Assembly: GCA_020638635.1 (NCBI GenBank)
Contig: JACKIE010000004.1
Coordinates: 62,001-126,000 of the forward strand
Length of the DNA: 64,000 nucleotides
Source of the DNA: Planctomycetota bacterium
Lineage (GTDB): Bacteria; Planctomycetota; UBA8742; UBA2392
Direction: 5' to 3'
The notes beneath the pieces are model-generated. The model had not been told where the DNA came from. It made no database searches and saw only the letters and a program-made list of their open reading frames with translations. Positions 54,467 to 62,678 of this stretch are shown here, one piece after another; within the stretch, counting starts at the first letter, position 1; each line of letters starts with the position of its first letter. Made by a program: the position numbers and the translations under genes.

Positions 54467-55240
54467 ATGTCGGCCGAGTTGAGCTGGCAGCAGCTTCCGA
54501 TTGACACGCCCAGCACGGCGGCGTTCATGCTGAACGGCGCCTTCACCGGCGAGCGCATCGGCGAGTTCACGGTCAACCTGGGGCGCAGCCTGCAGCCTTT
54601 GCCCAAGCGGCTCTTCCTGGACATCCGCGGCCTGAAGCAGATCGACCGCGCGGGCATCGACACCATGGCGGGGCTTGCCGGCCTGTTCAGCGAGCACGAG
54701 TCGGGCTTTCTCGCCATCATCGGCGCGCCGCCGGCGCTGCGCGTGAAGCTGGGCGAAGGCGCGCCGGGCAGCGGCTTTCGATTCTATGACAGCTTCGGCC
54801 AGGCCGCGCAGAAGGTGATGGACGGCATGCTGGCCGCGCTGTCGGGCCAGTTCATGGTGCTGCCGGCCAAGCCCAGCATCACCGAGGAGATGCGCACCTG
54901 CTGGGGCGGGATGCGCGCGGGCACCGCGCCGCATACCCAGGTGCTGAGCCTGCGGCGCGCGTTTGATAAAGTGTCGGCCCCCAGCTTCGAGCGCCACTGG
55001 AACGAGGAGTTCAGCGCCGACACCCGCAACCTGATCCTCGACGTCAGCGAGCTGCGCACCCTGGTGGACGAGGGCACGGAGTGGCTGAGGCGCATCAGCA
55101 ACGCCATCCGCGGCCGCGACGGCCGTCTGGTGCTGGTGAATCCGCAGCCCAAGGTCAGGGTGATGCTGGAGATGCTGGAGATGGACCGCCTCTTCGAAAC
55201 CGCCCTCAGCGTGGAAGAAGCCGAGTCACGCCTGCGTTAG
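54467..55240 (+). CDS. Protein of two tandem STAS-like domains
   Basis: 257 residues. Two STAS-type units: 1-115 with KRLFLDIRGLKQIDRAGIDT and FLAIIGAPPALRVKL, and 135-250 with NLILDVSELRTLVDEGTEW and LVLVNPQPKVRVMLEMLEM. The phospho-Ser/Thr turn seen in normal anti-anti-sigma factors is changed in both (DRAGID and DEGTEW), so at most the second has a Thr to be modified. This suggests a structural or ligand-binding duty rather than standard partner-switching. No anti-sigma kinase gene is next to it. With the STAS protein at 24780 this makes two such orphan proteins in 30 kb. Confidence 0.78.
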   Translation: MSAELSWQQLPIDTPSTAAFMLNGAFTGERIGEFTVNLGRSLQPLPKRLFLDIRGLKQIDRAGIDTMAGLAGLFSEHESGFLAIIGAPPALRVKLGEGAPGSGFRFYDSFGQAAQKVMDGMLAALSGQFMVLPAKPSITEEMRTCWGGMRAGTAPHTQVLSLRRAFDKVSAPSFERHWNEEFSADTRNLILDVSELRTLVDEGTEWLRRISNAIRGRDGRLVLVNPQPKVRVMLEMLEMDRLFETALSVEEAESRLR

Positions 55241-55267
55241 TCTGGTCCGGGGGCGACCGGACCCATC

Positions 55268-56257
55268 ATGCGTTTCTTATCGATAGCGGCCGCCATGCTG
55301 TTGGCATCTGCATGCGGCGCGCAGGGCATCCCCCGAGAGGCCTGGAGCGTCGAGACCGCACGGTCGCCCGGCGTGCGCTACGCGCTGGGGCTGGAAACCG
55401 ATGTCATCGGCAAGGACGACGCCGTGCGCTGGCAGGCCGGCGACGCGCTGGTTTCCGCGCCGGTGCTCACCAACCCGCGGCGCTCGCTGTTCCTGTCCGC
55501 GGGCTTCCGCTACATCGGCCTGGACAACCGCCGCAACAGCCTGCCACCCCGGCTGATCGACGCCTCCCTGGGCGCGTTCGGGAACTTCGGCATCGGCGAA
55601 TTGACCCTGACCAGCTTCCTGAACATCTCCATGCGCTCCGACGCCGACCGTCTGGAATGGGACGCGTTCTCCATCAACGCCAGCGTCGGTTTGCGCATCC
55701 CGATCGACGCCGAGTGGTCGATCACGCCGTCGGTGTTCTTTTCCACGGCCGTCCGCGACCAGGGCGGCTTCTCGTTCCGGTACATTCCGCTGCCCGGCGT
55801 GTCCGTGGCGTACAAGCCTTCGGAGGATTTCGAGTTCGAAATCGGCCTGCTGAGCGCGAAGGTCAAGTGGAAGGCGCTGAGCTGGCTGAGCGTGCAGGCA
55901 GGCTACACCTTCCCCTACGGCGGCTCGCTGCGCGTGACGGAGCAGCCGGTGGAGTGGTTCCGGGTGACGCAGTTTTTCGGGCGCAACAGCGACCACTACA
56001 CCCTGACGGGCGAGCGCTGGCCCGAACACCACCTGATCAAGCTGCAGACTTTCGCGGCGGGCGTGACGTTCGATTTCGTGGCGCCCCTGGGCAGCGAGCC
56101 GGGCAGCCCCAGGCTGGTAATCGGCCTGACCTACGCGCTCGGCTTCGGCGGCAAGGCGCGGGTCTGGAACTACGTCGAAGACGACGAGCTGTATGAGCTG
56201 AAAACGAGACCGTCGCACAACTTCGCGCTGACGGTCTCGTTCGTGTTCGGGCGCTGA
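55268..56257 (+). CDS. DUF6268-like outer-membrane beta-barrel protein
   Basis: 329 residues. The signal peptide (FLSIAAAMLLASACGAQG) may be a lipobox (ASAC) or normal. The mature part alternates polar and aromatic residues in many strands (FLSAGFRYIGLDNRRNS, LTLTSFLNISMRS, WSITPSVFFSTAVRD, LVIGLTYALGFGGKARV) and ends in Phe-containing strand FALTVSFVFGR, the mark of an outer-membrane barrel. The pattern matches what I know of DUF6268 proteins, which are frequent in Planctomycetota; the call is from style, not from a search. Function unknown. It is convergent with rsfS with one base between stops. Confidence 0.7.
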   Translation: MRFLSIAAAMLLASACGAQGIPREAWSVETARSPGVRYALGLETDVIGKDDAVRWQAGDALVSAPVLTNPRRSLFLSAGFRYIGLDNRRNSLPPRLIDASLGAFGNFGIGELTLTSFLNISMRSDADRLEWDAFSINASVGLRIPIDAEWSITPSVFFSTAVRDQGGFSFRYIPLPGVSVAYKPSEDFEFEIGLLSAKVKWKALSWLSVQAGYTFPYGGSLRVTEQPVEWFRVTQFFGRNSDHYTLTGERWPEHHLIKLQTFAAGVTFDFVAPLGSEPGSPRLVIGLTYALGFGGKARVWNYVEDDELYELKTRPSHNFALTVSFVFGR

Positions 56258-56258
56258 T

Positions 56259-56612
56259 TCAGGCCGCTTCGGATTCCTGCACCACCTGGGCGTCGGCCCA
56301 GGTTTCGTCGATCGCGTAGTACTGGCGGGCGTCCGACTGGAAGATGTGCACGATCACGTCGCCGAAGTCGAGCAGCACCCACCAGCCCTCTTCGCGCCCT
56401 TCCAGGCCGATCGGCGAGCGCTGGGTCTCTTCCTTCAGGCGCTTGCGCACTTCGTCGGCGATCGCCCGCGCGTTCACCGAGCTGGTGGCCGTGCAGATCA
56501 CGAAGTAGTCGGCCACGATGGTCAGGCCGCTGACCTCGAGCAGGCGGATGTCGGTGGCCTTTTTCTCAGCGCAAGCCTGGTAGGCAACGCGCGCGGCTTC
56601 GAGCGTGTCTAT
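56259..56612 (-). CDS. rsfS: Ribosomal silencing factor RsfS, probable ATA start
   Basis: 117 residues if it starts at ATA (56610-56612), the normal length for the family. RsfS binds uL14 and keeps the ribosomal subunits apart when nutrients are short. The core is DYFVICTATSSVNARAIADE, then GREEGWWVLLDFGDVIVHIF, with the family's D-x-(F/Y)-x-I-C-T-x-T-S and W-x-x-x-D-x-G-D-V-I-V-H. The first ATG/GTG/TTG in frame is a GTG at 56516, which would delete the first 32 residues including the conserved helix (LEAARVAYQACAEKKATDIR). Upstream of that, GGGAG lies six bases before ATA. See findings. It lies 141 bases downstream of ndk on the same strand. Confidence 0.85.
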   Translation of the reverse strand: MDTLEAARVAYQACAEKKATDIRLLEVSGLTIVADYFVICTATSSVNARAIADEVRKRLKEETQRSPIGLEGREEGWWVLLDFGDVIVHIFQSDARQYYAIDETWADAQVVQESEAA

Positions 56613-56692
56613 GGCGAACTCCCGTTTGTGACCAAGGTAGATTCTACGAACGAGATCACCCGGTTTGAGTGACTGTCGGCGAAAAAGTTGCC

Positions 56693-56751
56693 AGTTGTCG
56701 GTAATCAGTTGTCAGTAGCTTTGCTCCGACAACCGACAACTGACAACCGAT
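56693..56751. repeat. Self-similar palindrome between ndk and rsfS
   Basis: Left part has AGTTGTCGGT (56693-56702) and CAGTTGTCAG (56706-56715), right part has ACCGACAACT (56732-56741) and CTGACAACCG. Either word can pair with either complement, so several folds are possible. Confidence 0.65.
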
Positions 56752-56753
56752 AG

Positions 56754-57224
56754 CTACCCCTTGTCTTCGTCGTTCCAGCTCCAGGCGTCCACGGCGCGGC
56801 TGTACTCAAGCAGTTCCTCGGGCTTGAAGAACAGGCCCAGTTCGCGCTTGGCGCTTTCGGCGCTGTCGCTGCCGTGTACCAGGTTCAGGCCGCGGCTGAC
56901 GCCGAAGTCGCCGCGGATGGTGCCCGCGACGGCGTCCGTGCAGAAGGTCTTGCCCATCAGCTTGCGGCAGTTCTCGACGGCCTTGGGGCCTTCGACGGCC
57001 AGGGCCACCAGCGGGCTGCTGGTCATGAACTTGACCAGCCCGGCATAGAAGCCCTTGCCGACGTGGTCTTTGTAGTGCTGGGCGGCCAGCTGCTCGGTCA
57101 TCTGCATCAGCTTCATGCCGACGATCTTCATGCCGGTGCGCTCGAAGCGGGCGACGATGTCGCCCACCAGGCCGCGCTGTACGCCGTCGGGCTTGATCAG
57201 GATCAGGGTGCGTTCAAAGGCCAT
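56754..57224 (-). CDS. ndk: Nucleoside diphosphate kinase
   Basis: 156 residues, the normal length plus about ten residues at the C-terminus. Transfers the gamma-phosphate of ATP to other nucleoside diphosphates through a phospho-histidine. Motifs: ERTLILIKPDGVQRGLVGDI, the Kpn-loop region and the active site NLVHGSDS with His117. The ATG at 57224 starts the family-like MAFERTLILIKPDG. Transcribed toward rsfS. The 220-base gap upstream, to the divergent peroxiredoxin gene, holds a G-rich repeat tract (57265-57297) and a candidate promoter for the latter. Confidence 0.96.
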   Translation of the reverse strand: MAFERTLILIKPDGVQRGLVGDIVARFERTGMKIVGMKLMQMTEQLAAQHYKDHVGKGFYAGLVKFMTSSPLVALAVEGPKAVENCRKLMGKTFCTDAVAGTIRGDFGVSRGLNLVHGSDSAESAKRELGLFFKPEELLEYSRAVDAWSWNDEDKG

Positions 57225-57333
57225 GGCAATCTCCGTGTCGAATTCGGGGCGGGAGCCTACATTTGGAAGGCGGCAGGCGGGAGGCGGCAGGCGGCAGTTT
57301 TTTCGCCGTTGACGACCTGTACCAATTTGGTCC

Positions 57334-57361
57334 TTGAGAGCGCGTTGAGACGGATTATCAT
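57334..57361 (+). promoter_or_regulatory. Candidate promoter of the peroxiredoxin gene
   Basis: TTGAGA (57334-57339), 16-base spacer, TATCAT (57356-57361), 83 bases before the start codon at 57445. An alternative -35 TTGAGA lies at 57345, which is too close to the -10. Confidence 0.35.
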
Positions 57362-57444
57362 CCCCGTCCCCGGCGTTAGGGGCCCAAGAATCGGCCCGGC
57401 CGGTTCAAACCCGTTTACTGACTCTGACACAGAGAGGAATGCAC

Positions 57445-58035
57445 ATGGCAATTCAGGTTGGTTCTCTGGCGCCGGACTTCGCCGGGGACGCTGTCATCGG
57501 CAGCGATTTCAAGAACATCAAGTTGGGTGACTACAAGGGCAAGTGGGTGGTGCTGTTCTTCTACCCCCTCGACTTCACTTTCGTCTGCCCCACCGAGATC
57601 GTCGCTTTCAACGACCACCTCGAGGATTTCAAGAAGCTGAACACAGAGGTGATCGCCTGCAGTGTGGACAGCAAGTTCAGCCACCTGGCATGGAACAACA
57701 TGGGCCTCGACAAGGGTGGCCTCGGCGGCGTCAAGTTCCCGCTGCTCGCCGACATCACCAAGAACATCGCCCGCGACTACGGCGTGCTGCTTGAGCAGGG
57801 CGGCGTCGCCCTGCGCGGCCTGTTCCTGATCGACCCCAACGGCGTGCTGCAGCACAGCACCATCAACGCCCTCAACGTCGGGCGCAGCGTCAAGGAAACC
57901 CTGCGCGTGATCAAGGCGTTCCAGTGGAGCGCGACCCACGGCGACGTGTGCCCGGCCAACTGGGAAGAGGGCAAGGAAGCCATCAAGCCCACGGCGGCCA
58001 GCACCGGCGCCTACCTGGCCAAGACCCACAAGTAG
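57445..58035 (+). CDS. Peroxiredoxin, typical 2-Cys (AhpC/Prx1 type)
   Basis: 196 residues. The ATG at 57445 is taken rather than the one at 57439, because GAGAGG then lies seven bases upstream. Reduces peroxides through the peroxidatic Cys48 in FTFVCPTEIVAF; the resolving Cys169 is in HGDVCPANW near the C-terminus, so it is the typical 2-Cys class. GLFLIDPNGVLQHSTINAL is also standard. The reductant (AhpF or thioredoxin) is not in the window. A terminator follows the stop. Confidence 0.95.
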   Translation: MAIQVGSLAPDFAGDAVIGSDFKNIKLGDYKGKWVVLFFYPLDFTFVCPTEIVAFNDHLEDFKKLNTEVIACSVDSKFSHLAWNNMGLDKGGLGGVKFPLLADITKNIARDYGVLLEQGGVALRGLFLIDPNGVLQHSTINALNVGRSVKETLRVIKAFQWSATHGDVCPANWEEGKEAIKPTAASTGAYLAKTHK

Positions 58036-58047
58036 GCGGTTCTTGCA

Positions 58048-58084
58048 GAAGGGCTCTCGCCTCGCGCGGGAGCCCTTCATCTTT
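58048..58084 (+). terminator. Terminator after the peroxiredoxin gene
   Basis: Nine-base stem GAAGGGCTC/GAGCCCTTC (58048-58056 with 58070-58078) followed by ATCTTT. Located 13 bases after the stop. Confidence 0.75.
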
Positions 58085-58161
58085 AACCAACTTTTACCGG
58101 GATGGACTTGCGCCCCAAGCCGCCGCGTTAGAATCCTGAACCTCATCCACAGGAGAATCCC

Positions 58162-59193
58162 ATGGCCGCTCCCAGGATCGCTATCAACGGCTTCGGCCGC
58201 ATCGGGCGCGCGGTGATCCGCATCGCCAAGCTGCGCGGGCACTTTGACGTTGTGGCGATCAACGACCTGGCGCCCGCGGATGCGCTGGCCTACAACTTCA
58301 AGTACGACAGCGTGCACGGCAAGTACCCCGGCACGGTCGAGCTGAAGGGCGACACACTCAGCATCGACGGCGACCCCTTCAAGGTGCTGAGCGAGAAAGA
58401 CCCCGCCAAGCTGCCCTGGAAAGAGCTCGGCGTCGATTACGTCATCGAGAGCACCGGCAAATTCCGCAAGATCGAAGAGCTGAACCATCACCTGGAGGCC
58501 GGCGCCAGGCGCGTGCTGATCACCGTGCCCACCAAGGACTACCTGGAAAGCACCGTGGTGCTGGGCGTCAACGATGAGGTCGTCACGCCCGACGCGAAAC
58601 TGGTCAGCAACGCAAGCTGCACCACCAACTGCGCGGCCCCGGTCGCCAAGGTGCTGCATGAAAGCTTCGGCATCAGGCGTGGGCTGCTGACCACCGTGCA
58701 CGCCTACACCGCCGACCAGCGCCTGGTGGACACGCCCCACAAGGACTTCCGGCGCTCGCGCCACGCGGCGCTGAATATCATCCCTACCAGCACCGGCGCG
58801 GCCAAGGCGATCGGGCGCGTGATCCCGGCACTGGCCGGCAAGCTCGACGGCCTGGCCCTGCGCGTGCCCGTGCCCGACGGCAGCGTGGTGGACCTGACCG
58901 TCGAGCTGGACAAGCAGGTGACGGCCGAGCAGGTGAACGCGGCCATGAAGGCGGCCGCGGAAGGCACGCTGAAGGGCATCCTGGAGTACAGCACGGACGA
59001 GATCGTGAGCAGCGACATCGTGGGCAACCCGGCCAGCAGCATCTTCGACGCGCCGCTGACCCAGGTGATGGGCGGCAACCTGGTGAAGGTGATCGCCTGG
59101 TACGACAACGAGTGGGGCTATTCGAACCGCGTGGAAGACCTGATCGTAAAGGTCGCGCACCAGGATGGACTGAAGGTGGAGTTCAAGGGCTAG
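58162..59193 (+). CDS. gapA: Glyceraldehyde-3-phosphate dehydrogenase, type I
   Basis: 343 residues. Converts glyceraldehyde-3-phosphate to 1,3-bisphosphoglycerate. Rossmann start INGFGRIGRAVIRI, catalytic motif SNASCTTNC with Cys153, TTVHAYTADQRLVDTPHKD, and the end WYDNEWGYSNRV. The residue after the second strand is Asp in INDLAP, so NAD+ rather than NADP+ is expected. CACAGGAG lies about seven bases before the ATG. A TAGAAT (58129-58134) may be its -10. It is followed by a long AT-rich palindromic repeat and then by the phosphofructokinase gene. Confidence 0.97.
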   Translation: MAAPRIAINGFGRIGRAVIRIAKLRGHFDVVAINDLAPADALAYNFKYDSVHGKYPGTVELKGDTLSIDGDPFKVLSEKDPAKLPWKELGVDYVIESTGKFRKIEELNHHLEAGARRVLITVPTKDYLESTVVLGVNDEVVTPDAKLVSNASCTTNCAAPVAKVLHESFGIRRGLLTTVHAYTADQRLVDTPHKDFRRSRHAALNIIPTSTGAAKAIGRVIPALAGKLDGLALRVPVPDGSVVDLTVELDKQVTAEQVNAAMKAAAEGTLKGILEYSTDEIVSSDIVGNPASSIFDAPLTQVMGGNLVKVIAWYDNEWGYSNRVEDLIVKVAHQDGLKVEFKG

Positions 59194-59233
59194 CGGGTAG
59201 TGGGAATGGAACAGGCGCCATGCTTCTGCATGC

Positions 59234-59329
59234 AACAGCGAATTACCAATAACCAATTTTCAGTTACCAATGCATCGGCCGACGCAGTCCAATTGGTAAT
59301 TGAAAATTGGTTATTGGAAATTTGCTGTT
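59234..59329. repeat. AT-rich palindromic repeat, copy C (intergenic)
   Basis: Left arm 59234-59271 and right arm 59292-59329 are inverted copies of about 38 bases with few mismatches. The right end GGTTATTGGAAATTTGCTGT (59309-59328) matches copies A and B. It lies between gapA and pfk with no gene. Confidence 0.85.
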
Positions 59330-59360
59330 CCGCAGCTTGCCCACGTCAAATGAGCGCGCA

Positions 59361-60389
59361 ATGAAACGAATCGGCATCATCACCAGCGGCGGCGACGCGC
59401 CCGGCACCAATGCCTGCATCCGCACCATTGCCCGGCGCTGCCTGTATGACGGCGTTGAGCTGATGGGCATCTTTGATTCCTGGGACGGCCTGCTGAAAGA
59501 CGAGGTCCGCCTGCTCACTCGCCACGACGTGACCGGCATCGTGCAGACCGCGGGCACGCTGCTGCGCTCGGCGCGTTCCCGTCTCTTCCTTAATAAGGGC
59601 GACGAGGACAAGGCCAAAACCGCCTTGGCCAAGCACGGCATCGAAGGCCTGATCGTGGTCGGTGGCAATGGCAGCCAGTCGGCCGCCGCCAAGCTGGCCG
59701 CCAGCGGCTTTCCCGTGGTGGGCGTGCCCAAGACCATCGACAACGACCTGGCCGGCACTGAACTGACCGTGGGCTTTCTGACGGCAGTGGAGATGTGCAC
59801 CCACGCGCTCGACAACCTGCGCGCCACGGCCGAGTCGCACAACCGCGTGATGGTGGTGGAGGTGATGGGGCGCAACGTGGGCTGGATCGCGGTGGAGAGC
59901 GCGATCGCGGGCGGCGCGGACATCACGCTGATTCCCGAGTTCGCCTTCACGCTGGACGAGGTGTGCGACAAGCTGAAGCTGCGCCACGACAAGTACGACC
60001 GCAACTACAGCATCATCGTGATCGCCGAAGGCGCCGTGGATAAGCAGGGCCTGATCGATCCCCGCTCGACGGCGACGGACAAGCTGGGCCGACCCAAGCT
60101 GGGCGGCGTGGGGCCCATGCTGGCGCGCGAGATCGAGGACCGCCTGGGCTACGACGCGCGCTGCACCACGCTCGGCTACCTGCAGCGCTGCGCGGCGCCC
60201 TGCGCCGCCGACCGCATTCTAGCCACGCGCGTGAGTGACAAGGCCTACGACCTGCTCAAGGGCGGGCAAAGCGGCACGCTGGCGGGGCTGCAAGGCACCG
60301 AGGTGCGCGCCGTGCCCCTGCAGGACATCGCGGGAAAAGAAAAGAAGGTCACCAAAGAGTACTTCCGATTGGCGGACCTGTTCGGCTAG
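59361..60389 (+). CDS. 6-phosphofructokinase family protein
   Basis: 342 residues from the ATG at 59361. Phosphorylates fructose-6-phosphate in glycolysis. Motifs: GIITSGGDAPGTNACIR, VVGGNGSQSAAAKLA, VPKTIDNDLAGTE with the catalytic Asp, VVEVMGRNVGWIA and YLQRCAAPCAADRILATR for phosphate and Arg contacts. In the phosphoryl-donor loop the usual GGDGS reads GGNGS; Gly at the second position suggests ATP as donor rather than pyrophosphate. The Q-R-G-G-S-P block is changed to Q-R-C-A-A-P. It lies 167 bases after gapA, so both may be in the same transcript, though the AT-rich element sits between. Confidence 0.9.
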   Translation: MKRIGIITSGGDAPGTNACIRTIARRCLYDGVELMGIFDSWDGLLKDEVRLLTRHDVTGIVQTAGTLLRSARSRLFLNKGDEDKAKTALAKHGIEGLIVVGGNGSQSAAAKLAASGFPVVGVPKTIDNDLAGTELTVGFLTAVEMCTHALDNLRATAESHNRVMVVEVMGRNVGWIAVESAIAGGADITLIPEFAFTLDEVCDKLKLRHDKYDRNYSIIVIAEGAVDKQGLIDPRSTATDKLGRPKLGGVGPMLAREIEDRLGYDARCTTLGYLQRCAAPCAADRILATRVSDKAYDLLKGGQSGTLAGLQGTEVRAVPLQDIAGKEKKVTKEYFRLADLFG

Positions 60390-60403
60390 GAGCGCTGGCG
60401 TCT

Positions 60404-60516
60404 CGCCTGTGTACGGGAGCGCCGGCGTCTCGCCGGCATGGTCGTGGACGTCTCGTCCACGACTCTCACGTCGGCAGGATGCCGACGATAAGAGCCGGCT
60501 GGAAGCCGGCGCTCCC
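60404..60516. repeat. Multi-hairpin repeat closed by a long stem
   Basis: GGGAGCGCCGGC (60416-60427) pairs with 60505-60516, closing a loop with GTCGTGGAC/GTCCACGAC (60441-60449, 60454-60462), GTCGGC/GCCGAC (60470-60475, 60481-60486) and GCCGGCTGGAAGCCGGC (60494-60510). The cores GGCTGGAAGCC and AGGATG resemble those in the paired hairpins at 45886 and 53696. Confidence 0.65.
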
Positions 60517-60519
60517 GCG

Positions 60520-62004
60520 CTACGGCAAAGCCCCCAGAGCGTCGCCTACCCTTAGCGTGCGGATGTTGTTGGGCGGCTGCTGCTCGCCCCAGGGATAGCG
60601 GCTGATTACCACGATGCGGTCGCTGGTGCTGACCAGCCCCTCGTCCACGATGGAGCGCGCAAGCTGCGCCAGGTCGTCCTCCATCGCCGGCAGCTCGCCG
60701 TGCTCGGCGCTGGTGCGCAACGGCAGCACACCCCACATCAGCGCGTGGCGCCGCAGCACCGCAGGGTCGTGGTGCACCGCCAGCACCGGGCAGCGCCCGC
60801 GCACCTTGCTGAGGTAGCGGGCCGTCACGCCCGACTCGCTGCGCACCACGATGAACTTGGCGCCCAGGGGCTCGGCAATGATCGCCGCGCCGATCACCAT
60901 CGCCTTGCGCAGCGCGTCGCCGGCGCGCCGGGCGATGAACTCCTCGGGCGCTTCCGCCGCGACCAGCGCCTTCTCAACGTCGCGGCACACGCGCGCCATG
61001 GTGTCTACGGCGTGCACGGGGTACTTGCCGGCCGCGGTCTCGGCCGAAAGCATCAGCGCGTCGCAGCCGTCCTCGATGGCGTTGGCGATGTCGCTGACCT
61101 CGGCGCGCGTGGGCGTCGGGTTCTCGATCATGCTCTCCAGCACCTGGGTGGCGACGATCACCGGCTTCAGCGCCATGCGGCAGGCGCGGATGATGCGCTT
61201 CTGGTGCAGGGGCACGCTCTCGACCGGCAGTTCGATGCCCAGGTCGCCGCGCGCGACCATGATGGCGTCGCTGGCCTCGATGATCTGCTCCAGCTGTTCC
61301 AGCGCCTGGGGCTTTTCGATCTTCGCCACGATCTGCGCCTCGCTGCCCAGGGCCTTCAGGCGCGCGCGCAGGTCCTTCACCTCATCGGCGCTGCGCACGA
61401 ACGAGAGCGCGAACAGGTCGGCGCCCAGCTTCACGCCGAACTCCAGGTCGCGGATGTCTTTCTCGGTAAGCGCCGGCGAGCTGATGCGCGTGCCCGGCAG
61501 GTTGATGCCCTTGCGGCTGCTGACCAGGCCGCCGACCTCCACCAGGCAGGTCAGGCGCTCCGGCGTTTTGCCCGTGGCGGTCAGGCGGATGGCGCCGTCG
61601 TTGATGTACACCGGCTCGCCGACCTCTACGTCGTCCAGGAACGCGCCGTAGGTGCAGGTCAGCTCGCGCGGACTGCCGAGCGCATTGCCGCGCACGAAGT
61701 CGATGCTGTGGGCCGTTTTCAACTCAAAGCTGCCGCCCTCGATTTCGTTCAGGCGGATCTTGGGGCCACTCAGGTCGCACATCACGGCCACGGGGCGGTC
61801 GCGCTGCTCGCTGACCTGGCGCACCAGCTCGAAGGTCTTGCGGTGCAGATCGTGGTCGCCATGGGACATGTTCAGCCGCGCGACGCTGAGCCCGGCGTCG
61901 ATCAGCGCGCCGATCACGGCCGGGTCGCGCGAGGCCGGCCCCAGCGTGCAAACGATCTTGGTGCGCAAGGGCTGGCCGCGGACGGTTCGACGGGTGAAGC
62001 TCAT
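60520..62004 (-). CDS. pyk: Pyruvate kinase
   Basis: 494 residues from the ATG at 62004 (start SFTRRTVRGQPLRTKIVCTL). Final step of glycolysis, phosphoenolpyruvate to pyruvate with ATP made. Motifs: TKIVCTLGPASRDPAV, ARLNMSHGDHDLH, VMCDLSGPKIR, the active-site block IVAKIEKPQALEQLEQII and VARGDLGIELP, and VIVATQVLESMI with the family's Thr/Gln. The C-terminal allosteric domain is present. Opposite in direction to gapA and pfk, convergent with pfk across the hairpin repeat. Confidence 0.96.
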   Translation of the reverse strand: MSFTRRTVRGQPLRTKIVCTLGPASRDPAVIGALIDAGLSVARLNMSHGDHDLHRKTFELVRQVSEQRDRPVAVMCDLSGPKIRLNEIEGGSFELKTAHSIDFVRGNALGSPRELTCTYGAFLDDVEVGEPVYINDGAIRLTATGKTPERLTCLVEVGGLVSSRKGINLPGTRISSPALTEKDIRDLEFGVKLGADLFALSFVRSADEVKDLRARLKALGSEAQIVAKIEKPQALEQLEQIIEASDAIMVARGDLGIELPVESVPLHQKRIIRACRMALKPVIVATQVLESMIENPTPTRAEVSDIANAIEDGCDALMLSAETAAGKYPVHAVDTMARVCRDVEKALVAAEAPEEFIARRAGDALRKAMVIGAAIIAEPLGAKFIVVRSESGVTARYLSKVRGRCPVLAVHHDPAVLRRHALMWGVLPLRTSAEHGELPAMEDDLAQLARSIVDEGLVSTSDRIVVISRYPWGEQQPPNNIRTLRVGDALGALP

Positions 62005-62223
62005 GGCGGGAAGTGTAGTGGGAAAACGCGGGCGGGGTAGGGGCGACGCTGGCAAGGCCCGCGCGGCGGAGACGGGTGCCGCAAGCGTCACCGTTCACGC
62101 CGATTTCACAAGGCGGGCCCGCATATTCCCGATCCGCAACACGGGCGCAAACTCACTCCGGCATTCTGCGCGCATATCGGCAAAGGGCGGGTTACACTCC
62201 AGGCGACAACCACGGAGGTCTCC

Positions 62224-62631
62224 ATGATCGGCTACAAAGTTCTCTCCAAGGAAGGCCTGAAGGGCCCTTTCAAGAAGTCCAGCATCCTCAAGGCCATCAC
62301 CAGCGCCATGCTGCCGCTGCAGGCCCGTTTGCTCGACCTGCAGACCGGGCGCTACATCGTCGCGGCTGAGCTGGTGGGTGAAATGATCGACACCCCGGTG
62401 CCCGAGCCAAGGACAACAGTCCCCGTAAAAGCCGACAAGCAGGGTGCCAAGGAGACACTCAAGCAGCTGGCCGAAAAGCCGCTCACCTTGGACGAGCAGA
62501 CGCCGGTGCCCGTGGAAGAGACCCCGCGCGTAATCCTGCGCGGCAAGATCCCGCTCAAGCAGGTGAAGCTGCCCAGGCCGCGCAAACTGGCCGAGCGCGC
62601 GCCCGAAGAACTCACGCAGCCCGCCGCTTGA
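62224..62631 (+). CDS. Small protein with GYF_2-like head and variable tail (pair member 1)
   Basis: 135 residues; GGAGG lies about six bases before the ATG. The first 57 residues (start MIGYKVLSKEGLKGPFKKSS, then ILKAITSAMLPLQARLLDLQ and TGRYIVAAELVGE) recur with few changes in the next gene. The pattern (Tyr-x-V/I ... G-x-x-G-P-(F/Y) ... P-L-Q-A-R-L-L-D ... A-A-E-L-V-G-E) recalls the GYF_2/DUF4339 fold, a small peptide-binding module, but without its Trp. The tail is disordered and rich in Pro, Lys and Glu. A TACACT hexamer at 62193 may be its -10. Function unknown. Confidence 0.68.
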   Translation: MIGYKVLSKEGLKGPFKKSSILKAITSAMLPLQARLLDLQTGRYIVAAELVGEMIDTPVPEPRTTVPVKADKQGAKETLKQLAEKPLTLDEQTPVPVEETPRVILRGKIPLKQVKLPRPRKLAERAPEELTQPAA

Positions 62632-62678
62632 TGAAGCAGGGCCCCGCCCGTTAACCTGTCAGGGTTGCGGAGCACGCC

